Below, piece after piece: positions 58,366 to 64,000 of a stretch of 64,000 nt of DNA (position 1 is the first letter of the stretch; each line of letters starts with the position of its first letter). The translations under genes were made by a program, and so were the position numbers. The notes beneath the pieces are model-generated. The model was not told the DNA's origin, ran no database searches, and was given only the letters and a program-made list of their open reading frames with translations. Origin of the DNA: Berberis thunbergii (taxonomy: Eukaryota > Streptophyta > Magnoliopsida > Ranunculales > Berberidaceae); contig QNQO01000653.1 in the NCBI GenBank assembly GCA_003290165.1, positions 310,001 through 374,000 of the forward strand, read 5' to 3'.

Positions 58366-58378
58366 GGCTCTGATACCA
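58366..58378 (-). promoter_or_regulatory. Primer binding site of element H
   Basis: TGGTATCAGAGCC on the minus strand, directly after the LTR end CTAACA. It is complementary to the 3' end of initiator tRNA-Met. Confidence 0.85.
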
Positions 58379-58560
58379 TGTTAGGTTCTAAGAGAAGTTA
58401 TGAAAAGAAGTTCTATTGTATTTTTCATGTCGTAAAGTGTACATCTTACATTTCTTATATAGGCATCTTAAGTGGATGACTAGCTGTCAAAATAGACTAA
58501 CAACTCGTCTAGCTAACAACCTATCTAGCTTATAACCTGTCTAGCTAGTTACACTTAACA
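58379..58560 (-). repeat. 5' LTR of element H
   Basis: A short 182-bp LTR, minus strand TGTTAAGTGTAAC...AACCTAACA, with a CCTATATAAG TATA box near 58460. CTAGCTAGA/GTTGTTAG blocks repeat in its first half. The left edge is fixed by the primer site; the right edge rests on the TG...CA rule alone. Confidence 0.75.
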
Positions 58561-58698
58561 ACTTGCTATGATTTCGAAACAACTCGAAAGCCGTTTTTAT
58601 TGAAAACATACCATCATTCCTAGGTGTCCAAACCCTGTAATCAATATCATCTTCCTGCCCTTTTAAACGCCTAGCGAACAGCTCTCGAGCCTTCTCTT
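58561..58698. other. Spacer between elements H and I
   Basis: 138 bp with no recognised content; presumably the host DNA into which both elements inserted, or a small remnant of another element. Confidence 0.5.
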
Positions 58699-59141
58699 GT
58701 TAGATCTTTATTCTACAGATACATTTATGCTCCATATTGATTCAATGATAAGAAAAATAATCAAGAATAAAGCGGAAGCGTACCTTGATCCATAATAGCA
58801 CTTCAAGGAAGGGATGAGTCTTGATCTTCCAGTTGATAACGTATGTTTTCTGTATATCTCTCTGTAGAAGGGAATTTCAGAAGAAACAAAAACATACACT
58901 CAATTGGGGACCATAACCCTGTATTTATAACTGACTGGGTTATCAGTTATTCTTACCAATTTCTAATTTGGTCCCTCATCAAATTAGAAATTGCTTAAGT
59001 GTATCTACACATTAAGCCCATGACATTTTAATACCCTAGCCCAATTAACCATATTAGATCATAATCCATTGGGCTATACTTTAAGATAGCAATACACATT
59101 AAATACATATTTGTGCCCACACATGTTGGATTTTTCCAACA
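58699..59141 (-). repeat. 3' LTR of Copia element I
   Basis: 443 bp, read on the minus strand TGTTGGAAAAATCCAACA...GATCTAACA. The start is a palindrome. A TATAAATACAGGG TATA box lies near 58920. It is preceded by the purine tract CAAGTGGGAGAT, which fixes it as the 3' LTR. The 5' LTR is not in the window. Confidence 0.85.
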
Positions 59142-59554
59142 ATCTCCCACTTGAGCCACATATGTTACCTTAAAAATGTGTATAACCTAATGATCTCAAA
59201 ATTTTCTATCACATATGAAGGTATTTTCAAACAATCTCGTCCATTGACTATACATATATAGGACTAAAGAAACTTTTGTCACATTTAGCACAACTAAATC
59301 CATCAATAGTCACGTATACCCATACAATCAAATGATATAGTTCAATCATGGATGCGTAGCATGGAAATTACATGTAACGTGATCTAAACATGCCTATTTC
59401 CAACTGGTCCTACTTTAAACTTTATTGAGATTGAACTTTAACACAATAAATAAGAGTGTGAATAAACTGAATACTTTATTTATGCAGAAAATACCCAAAT
59501 ACACAAAATGTGTAAAAAAAAACAATATAGAGCAATCAAATATACAAACTCCCA
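59142..59554 (-). other. 3' untranslated interior of element I
   Basis: Between the pol stop and the 3' LTR. No coding content; a polypurine tract AAGTGGGAGAT adjoins the LTR. Confidence 0.7.
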
Positions 59555-62500
59555 CTAAACCAAAATATCCTCAAATGATATAACACCCATATGAGCAGTG
59601 TGCTCATGAAAGACCTTGGGTGGTAATCCCTTAGTAAGCGGATCTGCAATCATGAAGTTTGTCCCAATGTGCTCAATGGAAATCTGTTTATTCTGGACTC
59701 TCTCTTTTACAACCAGGAACTTTATGTCAATATGATCTTACCTAGATGAACTCATGTTGTTGTTGGCATATAGAACTGCTGAGTTATTGTCACAATATAA
59801 CTTTAGTGGTCTTTCAATACTCCTCAGAATGCGCAGCCCGGTGACAAAATTTCGTAGCCATAATCCATGATTGGATGCCTCAAAACATGCTACATATTTT
59901 GCTTCCATAGTGGAAGAAGCTATGAGAGTCTGTTTGGCACTCCTCCAAGAAATAGCTCCTCCAGCTAACAGATAAATGTAGCCTGATGTGGATTTCCTAC
60001 TATCTTGGCATCCAGCAAAATCAGAATCAGAATACTCTATGATCTCCAACTGTTCTGATTTTTTATATGTGAGCATGTAATCCTTAGTTCTCTGTAAATA
60101 TCTCATAACCCGTTTGGGCTGCTTTCCAGTGATCCATCCCAGGGTTGTCTAAATATCTGCCTAGCATTCTAACAATGAATGCTATATCTGGACATGTACA
60201 AACCAGAGCGAACATTAGACTCCCAACAGCTAATGCATAGGGAATCTCTTGCATTTCTTTAACTTCAAGTTTATTCTTAGGGCATTGTTTAAGATAGAAT
60301 TTGTCTCCTTTAGATACAGGGGTGTCTCCTCGTTTACAATTTTGCATGCCAAATCTTTTAAGCACCTTTTCTATATAGCTCTTTTGCTATAATCCAAGAA
60401 TACCCCGAGAGTGATCTCGGTGTATCTGAATCCCTAAAATAAAAGATGTTTCACCTAGATCTTTCATATCAAATTTCTTTGATAGAAATCTCTTAGTTTC
60501 GTGCAACATGTCTTTGTTATTAGTGGCAAGTAGTATGTCATCAACATACAAAACCAAGAAGATATGCTTACTCCACTGGACTTATGATACACACAATTAT
60601 CAACTGCATTTGTCTCGAAACCAAATGAGACAATTACTTGATGAAATTTGTGGTACCATTGACGGGAAGCTTACTTGAGCCCATAAATGGATTTTTTTTT
60701 TAGTTTGCAGACCATATTCTTTGGGTCTCCAGACACAAAGTTTTGTGGTTGCACCATATTAATTGTTTCATCAATGTTGCCATTGAGAAATGTTGTCTTA
60801 ACATCCATCTGATGTAGCTCAAGGTCAAAGTGCGCAACAAGTGCCATCATTGTCCTAAATGAGACTTTCTTTGAAACCAAAGAGAAAGTCTCTTTATAGT
60901 CGATGTCTTCCCTTTGAGTGAAGCCTTTAGCGACAAGACAAGCCTTATATCTCTCCACATTACCTTTTGAATCCCTTTTGGTTTTGAATATCCATTTACA
61001 ACTAATGGGCTTTGTATTTTTAGGTAATGGGACAAGATCCCAAACTTGATTGTCTTGCATAGACTAGTACTCCTCATTCATAGCATCTATCCACTGTTGT
61101 GAGTTAGAATCTTGCATGGCTTGATGGAAGTTGATTGGATCATTTTCCATCAATCTATCATTTTCCTCATGTTCTTGGAGAAAAACTATGTAATCATCCA
61201 GAATAGCATTTCTCCTTTCTCTCGTGGATCTCCTTAATGGCATTGTCCTTGAGGTTGTTGAGTTTGTTCCTCTGGAACATTTACTTCAATTTGAACAGGG
61301 AGTTGTTCAACATTGTCTTGTTGAGGTTCCAAATCCGTTTCTTGATCAATGACAGGTACAAAAACATGTACAGTGTAAAAAATAGTAGTAGGAGTCGAAA
61401 CCGATTCCTCTTCAAAGACAATGTTTCTTACCTCATTTTTCCCCCCAAACTCAACATCCTAAAAAAATGTCGCAGTTCCCGTTTAAAAAATAGACCTAAT
61501 TGCGGGATCATAAAATGTATAGCCCCTAGATCGCTCTGAATAATCAATAATGTAACTGTTTATTGTCTTGGAGTCCAATTTGTTTTCATTTGGCCTAAAA
61601 GGCCTAACTTCAGATGGACATCCCCAAATGTGAAAATGCTTTAAACTAGGCTTTCGGCTTGTCCAAAGTTCATAAGGAGTCTTGGCAGCTGCTTTAGTTG
61701 GTACTCTATTCAGGATATAAGCTGTTGTCTTTATTGCTTCTCCCCAAAGTGATTTTGGTAAGGTAGAATGACTAATCATACTCCTCACCATATCCTTAAG
61801 AGTTCTGTTTTGTCTTTCAGCGACACCATTCATGCTAGGTGAACCTGGCGTTGTGTATTGTAGGACAATCCCACATTCTTCTAGGAATTTAGCAAATGGC
61901 CCTGGACATTGTTCTCATGAACCGTCATATCTGCCGTAGTACTCTCCACCACGATCAGATCTAAAACACTTAATTTTCTTACTGAGTTGGTTTTCAACTT
62001 CAGTTTTAAAATACTTGAATACATATAGTGCCGCTGATTTCTCATGAATGAGATAAAGGTACCCATAACGTGAGTAGTCGTCTATGAATGATATAAAGAA
62101 TCGTTGACCATTCCAAGAAGTCGTAGGGTATGGTCCACAGATATTCGTATGTATTAATTCTAAGACGTTTGAAGATCTATTAGCACCTAATCTCTTTTGT
62201 TTGGTCTGTTTTCCCTGGATGCACTCAACATAGACATCCAAGTCTGAAAAATCAAGTGAATCCAAAATGCCTTCTGACACAAGTCGTTCAATTCTAGATT
62301 TGGATATATGACCCAAACGCTTGTGCCATAATTTTGTTGAATTTTCTATGTTTAGCTTGCGTTTAGTACCGCCGTGAATCCACATGCAAGGTTTCATTAT
62401 ATGATGCAATAGTATCAAGCAAATATAGGTTATCAAACATACTTAATGAACCAGTACCAACAATATTTTAATTCAATGAAAGACTAAACTGATTATTTCC

Positions 62501-63610
62501 AAATGAACAATTATAAAAAAATTGTCCAATAAAGAAACAGAAACTAAATTCCATCTAAAGGACGGTACAACAAAAGTGTCTTTCAAATCCAAATAAAAAC
62601 TAGTTCTCAACAATAACCTAAATGACTTATTGCCTCAACATCCACCGACTTTCCATCGCCCACAAAAATATATCTTTCAATATCATTTGGCTTTCGGTAG
62701 CTCAGGCAACCCTACATAGAAACACTTATGTGAGTGGTAGCACCAGAATCTAACCACCAAGTGCTTCTAGATACTGAAGCTAAATTAACCTCAGAACAGA
62801 CCAAAGTAAAGAATGTACATTTCTTGGCAACCCAAGCATGATACTTATTACATTCTTTCTTTCCATGTCCTAGCTTTCCACAAAAGAAACCTAATCCTTG
62901 ATTTTCCTTAGGTTCTTTTGCTCTGGACCCTTAGCAGCTTCATTTTTCTTTCTTTTCTTGCCCTTATCCTTAGAGGTACTTGCCATATGAGTACTTTCAA
63001 ATCTCTCTTGCTTCAACCTTTCTTCTTCTTGCACACAATATGAAGTGAGCTTGTTAAGAGTCCATTTCTCCTTTTGACAGTTATAACTGACCTTAAACTG
63101 ACTGAAATGTGCAGGAAGAGATATCATTACTAAATGCACGAGCAAGTCGTCAGACAACTCGAGCTTTAGTGACTTAAGTTTGGAAGCAATGTGAGACATC
63201 TCTATGATGTACTCCCTTATGCTTCCCTTGCCTTTGTACTTCATTGAAATCAAGCTAGCTAAAAGTGTGTTTGTTTCAGCTTTATCATTTTTTGCAAAAC
63301 GTTTTTCAATTTCAGCAAGGAAATCACTGGCCTTAGTTACCCCTTCAGATATTGCGCCTCTAAAGGCTTCCGGAATGTCGCGCTTAATGATCATTAGACT
63401 AATGCGACTAGAGCGTTCCCATTTCTCAAAATTCCTCCTTTCTTCAGAAGAACTTTCAGCCGTAAGCGTAGAGGTTTGCTTTATCTTTAGTGCAAGGTCT
63501 AGATCCATGTATCCAAGAACGATTAAGACGTTCTCTTTCCAATCCTTAAAGTTTGTCCCATTAAGCATGAGAATACTGTTTGCATGAACAGATATTGTAG
63601 TAGCAGACAT
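59555..63610 (-). pseudogene. gag-pol of Copia element I, disabled
   Basis: Gag starts ATG 63610 (MSATTISVHANSILMLNG), open to 62891 with FKDWKENVLIVLGYMDLDLA. A damaged zinc knuckle FFCGKLGHGKKEC follows (first Cys lost), then protease WWLDSGATTH near 62745, soon followed by a TAG. Integrase pieces (62436-61915, 61833-61483) have KLWHKRLGHISK, IHTNICGPYP, FRSDRGGEYYG and [11 protein letters not shown]. Reverse transcriptase (61060-60671) has VWDLVPLPKNTKPISCKWIF and MDVKTTFLNGNIDETI. The catalytic LVLYVDDILLATNN survives near 60530 in another frame. RNase H (60106-59738) has SDSDFAGCQDSRKSTSGYIY. The tail HIDIKFLVVKERVQ ends in ADPLTKGLPPK and a TAG at 59557. Several stops and frame changes make it inactive. 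Confidence 0.9.
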
Positions 63611-64000
63611 AACAGCTATACAGAGAATAAACCTAATGAGCATGCATGTTCACATCATAATCTTAATAAACAATTTTTAAATTCAAACAACTATGGAATA
63701 CATCTCAAGATACCTAACGCACAACATTAATATCAAGTCTTGGACAATAATACTAACTTGTAAGTGGTACTCTTGGTGTGGTGATCAAATATTGACAATA
63801 AATCTTGTCAAACAATAAGTCTATCTTTGGATCGGTTTATTATTCACATGGAAACCTTATAATTGTCACATATTTATCACTACAAGTGTGTATGCAATTC
63901 GGTCAATTATTATCCTTCCTTTGGGCCGGGTAATATCCGCATGAACTGACCAAACACAAACATCTTAACATTCTCAATAAATTAATCTACATAAGAGAGG
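63611..64000 (-). other. Leader of element I (partial)
   Basis: AT-rich sequence upstream of gag. I compared it with the 3' LTR at 58699-59141 and found no match, nor a TGGTATCAGAGC primer site, so the 5' LTR lies outside the window. Confidence 0.6.

Larger units (their letters stand above)
54995..58560 (-). mobile_element. Copia element H, 5' portion (minus strand)
   Basis: From its 5' LTR (58379-58560) H reads gag, protease, partial integrase, reverse transcriptase and RNase H, and is cut at 54995 by the LTR of element G. The rest of H and its 3' LTR are not found on the far side of G, so a deletion must have removed them together with G's 3' LTR. The sequence style fits the Ale/Retrofit-like Copia elements. 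Confidence 0.85.

Noticed and set aside
35123..63610. Endogenous plant pararetrovirus
   Set aside because: The polymerase regions have Copia or Gypsy domain order with integrase, LTRs and initiator-tRNA primer sites. No movement-protein or pararetroviral coat signatures were seen.

Overview
The window is nuclear DNA of a flowering plant, most likely a eudicot. The signs are a spliced plant A-type cyclin gene, plant-type serpin remnants sharing one intron position, plant Copia and Gypsy LTR retrotransposons with initiator-tRNA-Met primer sites, and non-autonomous hAT elements. There is one recognisable intact-looking host gene, cut by the left edge. About three quarters of the window is transposable-element sequence. 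All coordinates were read by eye, so element ends without a target-site duplication (TSD) are good to a few bases to tens of bases.

Left edge (1-4400): the first three exons of a CYCA3-type cyclin on the minus strand, then intergenic DNA holding a tRNA-derived SINE with an 11-bp TSD, a 177-bp foldback element, and an 890-bp hAT-like element with an 8-bp TSD.

Nested Gypsy complex (4383-32582): three related elements that carry only gag-protease and no reverse transcriptase or integrase. Element C (plus strand) runs from 4383 to 22227 and has lost almost all of its 5' LTR. Element B (minus strand, 4459-16567) is inserted in C's leader. Element E (plus strand, 22343-30817, TSD GGAGT) sits 115 bp beyond C and is structurally complete. 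E has 3'-UTR tandem repeats and an antisense coiled-coil open frame near its 3' LTR. A 6.6-kb segment made of the 3' part of E plus 1.76 kb of E's flank (25956-32582) occurs again at 6688-13327, inside B. The two copies are about 98% alike where I compared them, while E's own two LTRs differ much more. This points to a recent segmental duplication, or to an assembly join between haplotypes.

Serpin locus (32.5-49.4 kb): two tandem, disabled serpin genes (41060-42357 and 43393-45057) with a matching intron. The upstream part of unit 1 is interrupted by a 1097-bp hAT-like element (TSD ATCACCAT) and a 5.4-kb Tnt1-like Copia element F (TSD GAAAC). Downstream are a foldback palindrome, a 42-bp antisense match to the 5' end of plastid 16S rRNA, and a third hAT-like element. 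Hairpin-forming units of one family flank the serpin units on both sides.

Right part (49.4-64 kb): three degenerate minus-strand LTR elements. Gypsy element G (full gag-pol, 5' LTR only) is inserted in the RNase H region of Copia element H. H has an internal deletion that removes the integrase core. Copia element I has a 3' LTR at 58699-59141 and its 5' end lies beyond the window. Nearly all element genes carry stops and frameshifts. I found no complete RNA gene and no CRISPR array.
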